From CAYUVH01 sp964448135 (GTDB lineage: Bacteria > Verrucomicrobiota > Verrucomicrobiia > Limisphaerales > UBA8199): 64,000 nucleotides of DNA. The notes beneath the pieces are model-generated. The model worked only from the letters and a program-made list of their open reading frames with translations, was not told the DNA's origin and ran no database searches. The position numbers were made by a program, and so were the translations under genes. This document shows, in pieces, positions 41,945 through 50,806 of this stretch (positions within the stretch are counted from its first letter, which is position 1; every line of letters begins with the position of its first letter). The stretch spans positions 62,001 through 126,000 of the forward strand of contig CAYUVH010000029.1 of the NCBI GenBank assembly GCA_964448135.1, in the 5' to 3' direction.

Positions 41945-42694
41945 TTATGGTTTGGCCGCCAGTTCGGTGGCGGAAGCGGGGGGCACGGCCAGCTGAAATT
42001 CAGGTGTCGCCGCCGCAATAAATCGCTTTAACCGTTCGAACGTGGCCTCTTCCTGGCCCGGAAAGCAAAGCGCAACGCAGCTGATATACGCCCACCGCTG
42101 CAAGACACCGGTCGTCAAAAGCTCCTTCGCCATCCACCATTGTCGCTCTCCTCCCAGCGCGGTCGCGCTTACCGCTCCGTCCGCCACATACCAATAAACA
42201 TAGACGCCGCGAATCTCTCGCTTCTGGCCGTGTTCTTCAACTTCCGCCGTCCCGACCAGCTTCACAACCGGCAGGTCATACGGACGGGGCTGCTCGACCC
42301 GCACCTTGGTTTCCAACGTGGCATTCGCGTCCAGGTGCAACCCGGCGCCTTCCAGGCAGAATTGCGGCTTGTGCAGACTCGTCCGGTCACCGCCCATGAG
42401 CACCACGTTCAGCGTCACCCCGAACCCATCCGGCCCCACGTAACGCCGGGCCATGAGGCTCGTGTCCTTCGGCAGCACATCCAGCGTCATCTGGTCCGTG
42501 GGCACAACCTGCGAAGTATAGTCCAGCACCTTCTCCGGCAGGAACACATTCAGCCGCACATCGCCCGGAATCGGGGACGTCTTGACCCCCGGTTCTCCCA
42601 GCCGCTGGTGCCCGTGATAATAGATCAGCACCCCGGTGGCCGAGCCCATCAGCCCAAGGGCGCAAATCATGATCATCCAATTTCGCTTATTCAT
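41945..42694 (-). CDS. epsI: EpsI-like exosortase-associated protein (DUF3485)
   Basis: A 249-residue protein with one N-terminal membrane segment (MIMICALGLMGSATGVLIYY, about 7-26) and a periplasmic domain of the EpsI family found fused to or next to exosortases. The mark is the HKPQFCLEGAGLHLDANATL stretch (about 108-127), with His and Cys as in EpsI domains. No exosortase gene is visible in the window, which is odd since EpsI usually follows it directly. It leads a minus-strand operon (93 bp to the sugar transferase) and is divergent from the DUF481 gene. The EpsI function itself is unknown. Confidence 0.8.
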   Translation of the reverse strand: MNKRNWMIMICALGLMGSATGVLIYYHGHQRLGEPGVKTSPIPGDVRLNVFLPEKVLDYTSQVVPTDQMTLDVLPKDTSLMARRYVGPDGFGVTLNVVLMGGDRTSLHKPQFCLEGAGLHLDANATLETKVRVEQPRPYDLPVVKLVGTAEVEEHGQKREIRGVYVYWYVADGAVSATALGGERQWWMAKELLTTGVLQRWAYISCVALCFPGQEEATFERLKRFIAAATPEFQLAVPPASATELAAKP

Positions 42695-42935
42695 TCGAAC
42701 TCACACAGCCAACCTATCATGGACAGTTTCCGGCGGAAAGCCGTTCATTTACGGACTGGCGGTCCGCACAAATGATTCCTCCGTGCGCTTTCGGACAGCT
42801 TGACGGCCCCGGTTTGGCTTGGCAGTTTTCGCGCGTTGTCCCGGAAACTGTTCCTCGGGATACCTGATCAGAAAAGACAACACGCAGAAACTGCATCTGC
42901 CATACTGAATTAACTGCAAATTGCGGTTCCTCCCT

Positions 42936-43718
42936 ATGTATAAACCCAACACCCCCTCCACCTCCCGCACCAAATGGCTGGCCGCATTTCTGCCCCTGGT
43001 CGCCGCTGTTTTCCTCGGCGGCGCCACCGCCAGCGCCCAGGAAAAAACCCCGCCGCCCGCGGACACGAACCACTGGGACGTTTCGGCCAATATGGCGCTC
43101 GCCCTCACCCGCGGCAATAGCGACACCCTGCTCATCACGGCGGGTATTGCCGCCCAGCGCAAATGGGAACGGGATGAAATCCTCCTCGGTGCCAGCGGCG
43201 GTTATGGCGAGGACAACAGCGTCAAAAACAACGAATTCGCCAATGCCTTCGCCCAGTTCAATCATTTGTTCTCCGACCGCTTCTACGGCGGCTTCCGCGT
43301 GGGCTACCAGTATGACGGGATTGCGGGATTGGATTACCGCGTTCGCCTGACACCGCTGGTGGGTTACTACTTCGTCAAAACCGCGAAGACCACCTTCGCG
43401 GTCGAAGTCGGCCCGGCGCTCGTCTTCGAAAAACACGAGGGCGAAAGCGAGGAAACTTACGGCGCCATCTCGTTCACCGAACGGCTGGAACACAAGCTCT
43501 CCGACAGCACCAAGATCTGGGAAATGGTCAACTACGCGCCGCAGATCGACGCCTGGACGCAAAACTATGTGATCACCGCGGAAGCGGGTATCGAGGCGGC
43601 CATCAACAAGCATTGGAGTTTGCGCGTGGTGCTCCAGGACATTTACGACAACCAACCGACCCCCGGCCGGAAGCCCAACGACATCCGCCTGCTCGCGGGC
43701 GCGGGTTTCAAGTTTTAG
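42936..43718 (+). CDS. DUF481 outer-membrane protein (YdiY-like)
   Basis: A 260-residue beta-barrel protein with a signal peptide (about 1-37, WLAAFLPLVAAVFLGGATASAQ). The mature part is alternating beta strands of the DUF481/YdiY type: WDVSANMALALTRGNSDTLL (about 47-66), FANAFAQFNHLFSDRFYGGFR, GLDYRVRLTPLVGYYF. It ends AGAGFKF with a terminal Phe, typical of outer-membrane barrels. The ATG at 42936 is preferred over an in-frame TTG five codons upstream. Its role is unknown; family members are salt- or acid-induced porin-like proteins in other bacteria. It is followed by a dispersed repeat and a strong terminator. Confidence 0.85.
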   Translation: MYKPNTPSTSRTKWLAAFLPLVAAVFLGGATASAQEKTPPPADTNHWDVSANMALALTRGNSDTLLITAGIAAQRKWERDEILLGASGGYGEDNSVKNNEFANAFAQFNHLFSDRFYGGFRVGYQYDGIAGLDYRVRLTPLVGYYFVKTAKTTFAVEVGPALVFEKHEGESEETYGAISFTERLEHKLSDSTKIWEMVNYAPQIDAWTQNYVITAEAGIEAAINKHWSLRVVLQDIYDNQPTPGRKPNDIRLLAGAGFKF

Positions 43719-43806
43719 AAAACTGTGGCCGCATTAACGGTAGGGCCGCGCTGTGCGGCCGCGACGTCGTGGCGCCTTGGCTGCAGAATTAAATAAACTG
43801 CTGTAG
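43710..43806 (+). repeat. Dispersed MITE-like repeat, family A copy 2
   Basis: AAACTGTGGCCGC, GGTAGGGCCGC, GCGGCCGCGACGTCG, AATTAAATAAACTGCTGTAG in the same order as copy 1. It starts across the DUF481 stop codon; its left inverted end is not intact. Confidence 0.75.
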
Positions 43807-43893
43807 TCCTCGCCATTTTGCGGTGGCGGTTTTCGCGCTGCGAAAACCCCGCCCGCAGGGCGGAACAAACGTGTTCCACCTTTCGATATTGCA

Positions 43894-43947
43894 CACCCCC
43901 GCCACCGTCCCCTCAGGGATGCGACGGTCGCGGGGGTGATTTTTTTT
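43894..43947 (+). terminator. Rho-independent terminator after the DUF481 gene
   Basis: CACCCCCGCCACCGTC (43894-43909) and GACGGTCGCGGGGGTG (43923-43938) form a 16-bp stem with one mismatch, followed by eight T residues at 43940-43947 on the plus strand. It overlaps the 3' end of the convergent esterase-GH5 gene. Confidence 0.85.
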
Positions 43948-45961
43948 GCGGCGTGAGTTCCTGGAATAAATCCAGCCACGCCGCGGTCAAACCCGCGCCA
44001 CCGGCTTTGGAGCGCCGCAATTCATCCGGCATCTGGCCCCAATAAAAACCGATCCACCCCACCACCAGCGGTCGCGCCTCGGTGATGAATTGCCGCAGCT
44101 CGCCGGTCGTGCAAGTGAGCGGAAAGATCTCCTCAACCACCAGGGGCTTCCCCACGTTGAACCCGCGGAGCGTCTTCATGTCCTGCTCAAACTCTCCCGT
44201 GCGCGGATACATGTGCACGCACAGAAAATCCAGATCCCGCGTAGTCTCGCCTGGAACAAACCCCGATGCAAACGGACTGTCCGGCAGACTGTTGGGTAAC
44301 ATTCCCAGCGTAACGAGATGGCGCGCGTCGCGCCGGCGAATCGCCCCCGCCAGTCCGGCAATCCACTCCTTGGCGATCTCGGTCCGCGGACGCCTGGCGG
44401 GATCCAGCGTGATGAACTGGACGTAGCTGAAGCCCTCGAGTTTCCCGGTCAGCCAGTCACCCTCGTCACGTTTCGCTCCGGGCACGACCGGCTCGTTCAT
44501 CAGGTCGTAGCAAAAAACCGCCGGGCTCCCCGCGCAACACTCCGCCACTGCTTCCCAAAAGTCCGCCTGCGCCCGCCACCGATCCGCCTCTTTCAGCCCA
44601 TCGTACCATTTCGGAGTGTCCGACTGCCGGTAACACCCCAGCCCCGTGATATCGAGATACAGACCTGTGGCCTCCGCGAGTTCGAGCAGTTGCCGCAGCT
44701 TTGCCAGCGCCTTCGCATTCGGCCGGTTGGCACCATCCATGAATTTCGCGAACTGGAGATGAATGCGGACGACACTCGCTCCGAGCTGCTTCATCTCGCG
44801 AAAGTCTTCCACCACCGTCTGCCATTCGGTCTCCCAATAATCCTCCAGCAGCCGCATGCGAAAATCGCGGTCGTAGTTGAAGCCCCACGGCTTGAATGCA
44901 GTCCCGGAACCCGCCATCACGAAACCCCGGCGGTCATCCGAAACCTTGATCCAATCAAGTTTGTTTGTGATTGCGCCCACCACCCTGTCGTGGCTTGCGG
45001 CGTTGATCTGCGACTGCACAACGCTTTGCGCCAGCGTCGCCGGGGGCGCAGCCGATGCCGGGGCAGGTGTGGACGGATTCAGGTACCGATGAAACCAATA
45101 TTCCGCGTAAAGCTGAATAACGCCCGCGGGCAGGTTGTGGCCGAAACCGTCGTAGATCACCAGTTCCAGGCGCTCCGGATCGTTTTGGTAGGCTGGGCGC
45201 GCCGCTTCAACAAACGCGCGGGCCGTCTTCGGATCCACGATCTTGTCCTCGCCACCGCTCACCATGAGCACCGGAGTGGGAAAGAGCTTTTCGGCGTGGA
45301 GAACGGGGTCGATTTCCTGAAGAACTTTCTCTGTCTCGGGCCACAGCGCGTAATTTGTCCCGCGCCAGAGGCCGTTGGGCTGCCACGTGTCAAACCATTG
45401 CCGATACGCGCCCGTGCTCACAAACGCCACCACCGCCGCCAATCGCGGCCCTTGAGTGGCCACCGCCAGAGCGGGAATCCCGGTCGAAGAACTGCCCAGC
45501 CAACCAATCTTGTCCGGCAGCACATTCTTGCGCGCGGTCAAGTTTTCCATCACGCGCCGCGTGTCAGCGATGGCATGTTTCGCCCCGAGCGCGTAGCTGT
45601 GCGCGAACCGCGCGTCGAAATTAAGCCACTGCGCCCGTCGCGCGGGATCCGGGTCCGGCGGATGCCCCGCCGAAAACGCCGCCAGCATGTACCCCTCACG
45701 AACGAGGTTCGTGCTCCAATCGGGCACCCGGTTTGTCTCCAGCGAACCCAACATCAGAATCACCGGATGTCGCGGCACGACCCCCGGCACAAATGCCAAC
45801 TCCAGCGTGATAGGAGCGTCACCGTTCGGAAGGCTGATGGTTTGGCGCTGTATCGGGGATGAGGTCGGCGCGGCGTTCGATATGGGAATGACGGACGAAA
45901 GAGACAAGATGACGACAATGAACGCGCCAGCGTTTCGGACCGTTCTCGAAAACAACCTCAT
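43913..45961 (-). CDS. Esterase-like alpha/beta hydrolase fused to GH5-like glycosidase
   Basis: A 682-residue exported protein with signal peptide (AGAFIVVILSLSSVIPISNAA). Domain 1 (about 35-300) is an alpha/beta hydrolase: nucleophile elbow IGWLGSSSTGIPAL (Ser), acid in SGGEDKIVDPKTA, and His in DGFGHNLPAGV. Domain 2 (about 335-655) resembles a GH5/cellulase TIM barrel: KPWGFNYDRDF, ASVVRIHLQFAKFMDG, YDLMNEPVVPGA (acid/base Glu in NEP), and VVEEIFPLTC (likely nucleophile Glu). Such two-domain enzymes would remove an acyl group and then cut the backbone of an acetylated polysaccharide. The overlap with the GT4 gene upstream is 4 bp (ATGA), so the two are cotranscribed. Confidence 0.82.
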   Translation of the reverse strand: MRLFSRTVRNAGAFIVVILSLSSVIPISNAAPTSSPIQRQTISLPNGDAPITLELAFVPGVVPRHPVILMLGSLETNRVPDWSTNLVREGYMLAAFSAGHPPDPDPARRAQWLNFDARFAHSYALGAKHAIADTRRVMENLTARKNVLPDKIGWLGSSSTGIPALAVATQGPRLAAVVAFVSTGAYRQWFDTWQPNGLWRGTNYALWPETEKVLQEIDPVLHAEKLFPTPVLMVSGGEDKIVDPKTARAFVEAARPAYQNDPERLELVIYDGFGHNLPAGVIQLYAEYWFHRYLNPSTPAPASAAPPATLAQSVVQSQINAASHDRVVGAITNKLDWIKVSDDRRGFVMAGSGTAFKPWGFNYDRDFRMRLLEDYWETEWQTVVEDFREMKQLGASVVRIHLQFAKFMDGANRPNAKALAKLRQLLELAEATGLYLDITGLGCYRQSDTPKWYDGLKEADRWRAQADFWEAVAECCAGSPAVFCYDLMNEPVVPGAKRDEGDWLTGKLEGFSYVQFITLDPARRPRTEIAKEWIAGLAGAIRRRDARHLVTLGMLPNSLPDSPFASGFVPGETTRDLDFLCVHMYPRTGEFEQDMKTLRGFNVGKPLVVEEIFPLTCTTGELRQFITEARPLVVGWIGFYWGQMPDELRRSKAGGAGLTAAWLDLFQELTPQKKSPPRPSHP

Positions 45962-47133
45962 ATCGTTTTCTGCGTCATGCGCCGGTTTCGCCGCCGCTCA
46001 TACTCCGCCAGCAAGCGATCGCCATAATCGAGCCACGTGTTTTTCACCGCCCCACGCACTCGTGCCGCTTCACCCATCTTTCGGCAAAGGTTCGGGTCCT
46101 TCGCCAACCGCAGCATCACTTCGGCAATGGCCGCCGGATTGCGTTGCGGCACCACAAATCCCTCCACTCCATCGCGCACCAGCGTGCCCGCTCCGGTCTC
46201 GCGCGTCGCTATGATCGGCAGCCCGCCCGCCATGGCCTCCGGTATCACGCGCGCCAGGCCCTCTTCAATCGAGGTCAGGACAAACGCAGTGCACTCCTGC
46301 AAAAGCTTCGCCAGTTCCGCGTGCGGCAACATCGGAATATGGCGGAATGTTCCCTCCCATTTGGGCCGCTCGCGGCGGAAATCGGTTTTGAAGCCGCCCA
46401 CGCAAATCAGTTCCGCCTGCGGCAATTGCCGGCGCACTTCCTTGAAGGCGGGGAACAAATACTGGTGCCCCTTGCGCAGGCAAATCGTCCCCACCGAGAT
46501 GAATTTCGGCGTCGCCGGAACGCTGGCACGCGCTTGAAACACACTCGTGTCCACGCCAAACGGATTGATGAAACATTTCTCCGCCGGCACACCGCACTTG
46601 ATCATCGTGTCCTGCACGAAATCCGAAGGACACAGCACCACGTCCGCGCTTTCCAACTCGCGATTCATGCGCGCGAACATCGAATCCGGGATCGGCACGC
46701 GCTCCCCCGGAAACCACAAGTCACACTCCCGCTGCCAGTAGCCGCGTTGCGTCACCGGATGGCTGTTCGGACAGTCGGCGATTTTCAACGCGCCGACCTT
46801 GTCCGCCCGCGCAAACGCTTCGATCCCAAAACCGAGCAGGGCATGGACCGCATCAAACTTCGGCGCATCCGGCGCCCGCAACTTTGATCGCAGCCAACTA
46901 TCGTATAATCCAACCAGCCGGTACGTCGCCCGTTCATTCCAAATCTGCGGCGTCAAATGATAGAACGGCTTCATCGCTAGGTGATAAGGCCACGCCCGGC
47001 GATACAATTCCGCCGGCACACCCGTGCGATTTTTGTCCGCCATCCACAGCCCGGCCAGCGCGTTGCGTTCGGCAAACGCCGCCGCCGTCCGGCCCAAATG
47101 CCAGTCGCGCGTCGTAGTGAGCAGGATTTTCAT
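45958..47133 (-). CDS. Family 4-type glycosyltransferase
   Basis: A 391-residue GT-B fold retaining glycosyltransferase. The N-terminus (MKILLTTTRDWHLGR) lacks a clear acceptor signature, but the C-terminal half is typical of GT4: AEKCFINPFGVDTSVFQ (about 193-209), KFISVGTICLRKGHQYL (about 220-236), and the nucleotide-sugar motif TSIEEGLARVIPEAMAGGLPIIAT (E-x7-E, about 287-310). The substrate is not clear; a role in building the polysaccharide that the next gene's enzyme might trim is possible. It starts the GT4-esterase/GH5 pair; a short CTTCAGCATTCAGCC-type repeat lies in the 44-bp gap behind it. Confidence 0.88.
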   Translation of the reverse strand: MKILLTTTRDWHLGRTAAAFAERNALAGLWMADKNRTGVPAELYRRAWPYHLAMKPFYHLTPQIWNERATYRLVGLYDSWLRSKLRAPDAPKFDAVHALLGFGIEAFARADKVGALKIADCPNSHPVTQRGYWQRECDLWFPGERVPIPDSMFARMNRELESADVVLCPSDFVQDTMIKCGVPAEKCFINPFGVDTSVFQARASVPATPKFISVGTICLRKGHQYLFPAFKEVRRQLPQAELICVGGFKTDFRRERPKWEGTFRHIPMLPHAELAKLLQECTAFVLTSIEEGLARVIPEAMAGGLPIIATRETGAGTLVRDGVEGFVVPQRNPAAIAEVMLRLAKDPNLCRKMGEAARVRGAVKNTWLDYGDRLLAEYERRRNRRMTQKTI

Positions 47134-47177
47134 GCGCGCGACATTTTAGCCTTCAGCATTCAGCCTTTAGCCTTTCT

Positions 47178-48950
47178 TCACAAAACCTCGACCCACTGCT
47201 TCGGGTCCTTGAGCATTAATTCACGCAGCAAGCGAATCGGCGGCGCGCCATGCCGCAAAAAACGATCATGGAACGTGCGCAGCGAAAAGTCCCCGCCCTC
47301 CTGCCGGCGAAAGTCCTCCCGCAGCTTCAGAATCTCCAGCTTCCCCACGGTATAGTACAAATACTCCGGATCGTACGCGCCTCGCATCGCCTCCGAATGC
47401 GCGGACTTCTCCTCGTAATAACAATTCTCCTGAAAAAACTTCGTGCCTTCCTCCACCGTCATGCCCTGGCAATGCATCCGGATCGATACGCACAGCCGGC
47501 ACACGCGCAGCAACGCTTCGTCTGTCTGCGCCAGCAAATACTTCGCGGCGATTTTCGGGTCGCGCTCCGGATTCGGCGGCCCGCTCGCGCCAAAACCCTC
47601 ATCCACCATCATCTGTTCGGTGTAATGCGCCCAACCTTCGGTGAACGCGTAGCTCGAAAAAATCTTTTCCAACCGCGTCGCCGCTGAAGCGTTCAGGCAC
47701 AGGAACTGCACGTAATGGCCGGGATAGGCTTCATGGATCGAGACGATGTCCGTCGTGTAATAATTGAACGCCGTCAGCCATTCCTCCTTCTGCTTCGCCG
47801 GCCAGTCCGATTCCGGCGGCGTCACGTAATAGTAAGCCTCGGTCGCCTTCTTCTCAAAGGGTCCCGGCGTGTCCATGGACGCAAAACTCGTCGCGCGAAG
47901 ATACTGCGGCGTCTCCATCACCCTCGCCCGCACGGGTGACGGAATATCCACCACGCGCCGGTCCACCACGAACCCGCGAATCACATCCAAATCACGCGCT
48001 GTATCCGGAATCAAATTGGTTTCGCTCGGATGATCCTTCTGAATCGCCTGAAAAACCTCGATCGGCTTTTTGCCCGGTTCAATCACCGCCGCCGCTTCCG
48101 CGAACGTCTTTTGCTTCTTGCGCAATTCCCGCTCGCCAATCTCCAGCAACTGCTCCGGCGTCAGCGTGATCATCTCCCCGTAGCGCAGCATCTTCTCATA
48201 ATTCTCCCGCCCCAGCGCAAAATTACCGTTCGCCTTCGGCAGCTTTTCTTCCTTGAGCCACGCGACATAAGCTTTCATTTCCCGAATCGCGGTTTCATTC
48301 GCGCTTTTGAATTCCCCCATCACGGCTTCGTCCTTCACGCCCTTCAATGCCTCGACCAAATCCTTGCCCAGAAAATCCGCCGAACCCTCGGCCTCTTCGA
48401 TCGCCGTTTCGATCTGCGGCCGCGGCAACGACTCCACCAGGTTCGCCCGCGCCGCCGCCGTGATCTTCGGTGCCTGACTCAGGATCGCGCTGATGGACCG
48501 CACGCGCTCCGTCAGCGGCGCGAAGTTCCGCTTGATGTAAATATTCACATCCAGCACGCCCGCGTAGGTCATGGGATTCATCGAATAAATCTTCATCCCG
48601 TCGAAAGAGAAAATCTCCCGTTGAATCGCCGAGCGCAAAATCTGGTAATCATACCACGCCGACTTGCTCAGCGCATTCGTATCCAATGCGGCCATTCGCT
48701 GCTCAAACAACTTCAGCCGCGCCAATTCCGTATCAATCGAAGCCTGGCTGAAATCCGTCACCTTCCCATCGTACTCGTGCAGCCCCAGCGTCGTCCCCGT
48801 CTGCGGCCGCCATTCGAGATAGCCACGAATGTAATCATCCGCCACCTGTTCGAACTTCGCGTCCGCAGCCCCGCGCGAATCCTCCGCCGTCCGCGGCCCC
48901 GCACAACCCGCCAACAGCACCACGCCAACCAGCCACAAAAGTGATTTCAC
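47178..48950 (-). CDS. DUF885 family lipoprotein, possible metallopeptidase
   Basis: A 590-residue exported lipoprotein. It starts with GTG at 48950 and has a short hydrophobic signal ending in a lipobox (LLAGC, Cys at about 16), so it should be lipid-anchored. The body matches the DUF885 family; the marks are YITTDIVSIHEAYPGHYVQ-type HEAYPGHYVQFLC (about 405-417), a HExxxGH-like zinc motif, YAFTEGWAHYTEQMMVDEG (a downstream Glu, about 434-452) and CQGMTVEEGTKFF. These features resemble M32/gluzincin-like peptidases, but activity is not shown for the family. It is separated from GT4 by 44 bp with a repeat. Confidence 0.85.
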   Translation of the reverse strand: MKSLLWLVGVVLLAGCAGPRTAEDSRGAADAKFEQVADDYIRGYLEWRPQTGTTLGLHEYDGKVTDFSQASIDTELARLKLFEQRMAALDTNALSKSAWYDYQILRSAIQREIFSFDGMKIYSMNPMTYAGVLDVNIYIKRNFAPLTERVRSISAILSQAPKITAAARANLVESLPRPQIETAIEEAEGSADFLGKDLVEALKGVKDEAVMGEFKSANETAIREMKAYVAWLKEEKLPKANGNFALGRENYEKMLRYGEMITLTPEQLLEIGERELRKKQKTFAEAAAVIEPGKKPIEVFQAIQKDHPSETNLIPDTARDLDVIRGFVVDRRVVDIPSPVRARVMETPQYLRATSFASMDTPGPFEKKATEAYYYVTPPESDWPAKQKEEWLTAFNYYTTDIVSIHEAYPGHYVQFLCLNASAATRLEKIFSSYAFTEGWAHYTEQMMVDEGFGASGPPNPERDPKIAAKYLLAQTDEALLRVCRLCVSIRMHCQGMTVEEGTKFFQENCYYEEKSAHSEAMRGAYDPEYLYYTVGKLEILKLREDFRRQEGGDFSLRTFHDRFLRHGAPPIRLLRELMLKDPKQWVEVL

Positions 48951-49002
48951 CCCGGCTAATTAGCCTGCCAGCCCCTCACGGGAAAGCGTGAATTGGACCC
49001 GC

Positions 49003-49085
49003 TTTCGAGCTTCGGGCTTCTTTCGTCACTTGTCGCGCCGAAGCATCTTAGCGAAGGCGGATTCGTCATTCGGATTTCGTCATTT
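49003..49085 (+). repeat. Dispersed repeat, family E copy 3
   Basis: TTTCGAGCTTCGGGCTTC, TTTCGTCA, GGATTCGTCATTCGGATTTC in the 215-bp gap between the divergent DUF885 and sigma factor genes. Confidence 0.55.
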
Positions 49086-49165
49086 ATCCCCCTGCCTCCC
49101 CTTTTCAAAAACAATCGCAAATTCCCTTGTCGGATTTTCCCCCGGCCGGCTGTTTAATAGTTGAG

Positions 49166-50803
49166 ATGAAAGAGCAGTCCGATGTCCAACTGCTGCGGGC
49201 CTACGCCGAAACCGGCGACGAACCCTCGTTCCACGAGGTCGTGACGCGCCACGCGGACCTCGTCTATTCCGCGGCCCTGCGCCAGGTGGAATCCCCCGAC
49301 CTGGCCGCCGATACCACCCAACGCGTCTTCACCGACCTCGCCCGCAAAGCCCGGCCCCTGGCCGCCAGCCTGAAGGAAGACGCCTCGCTCGTCGGCTGGC
49401 TTTATCGCAGCACCCGCTTTGCCGCTCTCAATCTCCGGCGCGCCGACCGTCGGCGCGTTGCCCACGAACGAGAAGCCATGGAACAACTTATGACCGACAC
49501 CGAACCCGCGCCGAATTGGGACCACATTCGCCCGGTGCTGGACGAGGCGATGGCGGATTTAAACGACGAAGATCGCGAGGCGCTGCTGCTGCGCTTTTTC
49601 AAGGACCAGGATTTCCGCGCCGTCGGTTCCGCGCTGGGTGTCAGCGATGACGCCGCCCAGAAACGCGTCTCCCGCGCCGTCGATCGCCTGCGCGGCCTGT
49701 TGGCGCGGCGGGGCGTCGCCGTCGGTGCGGGTGGACTTGCCCTCGTCCTTTCCGGACAGGTGGTACACGCAGCGCCTGTCGGCATGGCCGCCACCATCAC
49801 GGCCTCGGCGCTTTCCGGCGCGGGCAAAACCGGTTCCCTTGTCGCGCTGCTAAAAACTCTTTTTGCCAGCAAGGTCACCGTGGCCATTGCCGGCACGCTC
49901 ATCGCCGCCGCCGCCGTCGCGCCGCTGATCGTGAATTCGACCAATTCCCCCGCGCCCGCCCACCGGATCACGTTGCATGTAAAAAATGCTCCGCTGGCCG
50001 ACGTCATCCAAAAGCTGGAAAAACAATCCAGGGAGAAAATCCCTTGCGACCAAAAACTGACCGGCCAGGTCACTCTTGACGTCAAAGATGCTTCGCTCAG
50101 CGAGGCGCTCGATCTGATTGCTCCGCAAGTAGGGGCGCGCTGGAGCGAAGTCCATGCTGTCTACGAATCCAAGGCCTCGCTCGGAGAACTCGAGAAATCC
50201 TTCCTGGCGGGCGCGGAGATCAACCCGGACGCCTGGACCAATCTCGCTCCCCGCATGAACGCGTTCGGCCCGGGCGGCGGATTCTCGCGCATGGGCAGCC
50301 CGCCACCCGGCATGGGCGGCGGATTCCGAACCAACTCCTTCATGACGAATTTCGTCACGCGATCCTCGGGTCCTCCCGGCGCCATGCCCGAGGGAGCGCA
50401 CAATGTCACCGTCACCCGCAGCACCTCCGGCATGGTGGTCATGGGACAGGGCGGCTCGGGCATGAAATCCGAAGTCTGGTATTCCTCGAGGCTGCTCCTG
50501 GAAAATGATCTCGCCTCGCGCCTCAGCAAGGAAGTCGCGCCCACTCCTTCCACGGAAAGCGCCGCGGCAGTGGCCTCCGACGTGAACGGGAAAGTCCAAA
50601 CCTATTACGTGCTGGGCAAGCTGCCGAAGGGCTTCGCCATGCCGTCCTTCCGTCCCGGCCAGACGAACCTCCAGGCCCGGCAGGACGAAGCGATGCAGCA
50701 GCTTCGCAAAATGCAGCAGGAGCGCACCATGCAGAGCCTGAGCAAATCCCCGGAGCAACAGGTCCAGGAAGCCAGGGAACACGCGGCTCAGAAAAGGAAT
50801 TAA
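49166..50803 (+). CDS. ECF-type sigma factor fused to a membrane anchor and STN-like domain
   Basis: A 545-residue protein joining transcription and envelope parts. Residues about 8-85 are sigma region 2 (LLRAYAETGDEPSFHEVV, RQVESPDLAADTTQRVF), and 125-180 region 4 (EDREALLLRFFKDQDFRAVG, VSDDAAQKRVSRAVDRLR). Two hydrophobic stretches follow (about 188-205 and 237-256), then an STN/secretin-N-like domain (about 268-330: RITLHVKNAPLADVIQKL, VTLDVKDASLSEALDLI), a Gly/Met/Phe-rich segment and a Gln/Lys-rich coiled tail. The ATG at 49166 is preferred; a TTG 13 codons upstream is in frame. It looks like a membrane-tethered sigma factor with a sensory tail, instead of a separate anti-sigma factor. 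A pseudopilin gene starts 3 bp downstream. Confidence 0.85.
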   Translation: MKEQSDVQLLRAYAETGDEPSFHEVVTRHADLVYSAALRQVESPDLAADTTQRVFTDLARKARPLAASLKEDASLVGWLYRSTRFAALNLRRADRRRVAHEREAMEQLMTDTEPAPNWDHIRPVLDEAMADLNDEDREALLLRFFKDQDFRAVGSALGVSDDAAQKRVSRAVDRLRGLLARRGVAVGAGGLALVLSGQVVHAAPVGMAATITASALSGAGKTGSLVALLKTLFASKVTVAIAGTLIAAAAVAPLIVNSTNSPAPAHRITLHVKNAPLADVIQKLEKQSREKIPCDQKLTGQVTLDVKDASLSEALDLIAPQVGARWSEVHAVYESKASLGELEKSFLAGAEINPDAWTNLAPRMNAFGPGGGFSRMGSPPPGMGGGFRTNSFMTNFVTRSSGPPGAMPEGAHNVTVTRSTSGMVVMGQGGSGMKSEVWYSSRLLLENDLASRLSKEVAPTPSTESAAAVASDVNGKVQTYYVLGKLPKGFAMPSFRPGQTNLQARQDEAMQQLRKMQQERTMQSLSKSPEQQVQEAREHAAQKRN

Positions 50804-50806
50804 GTT

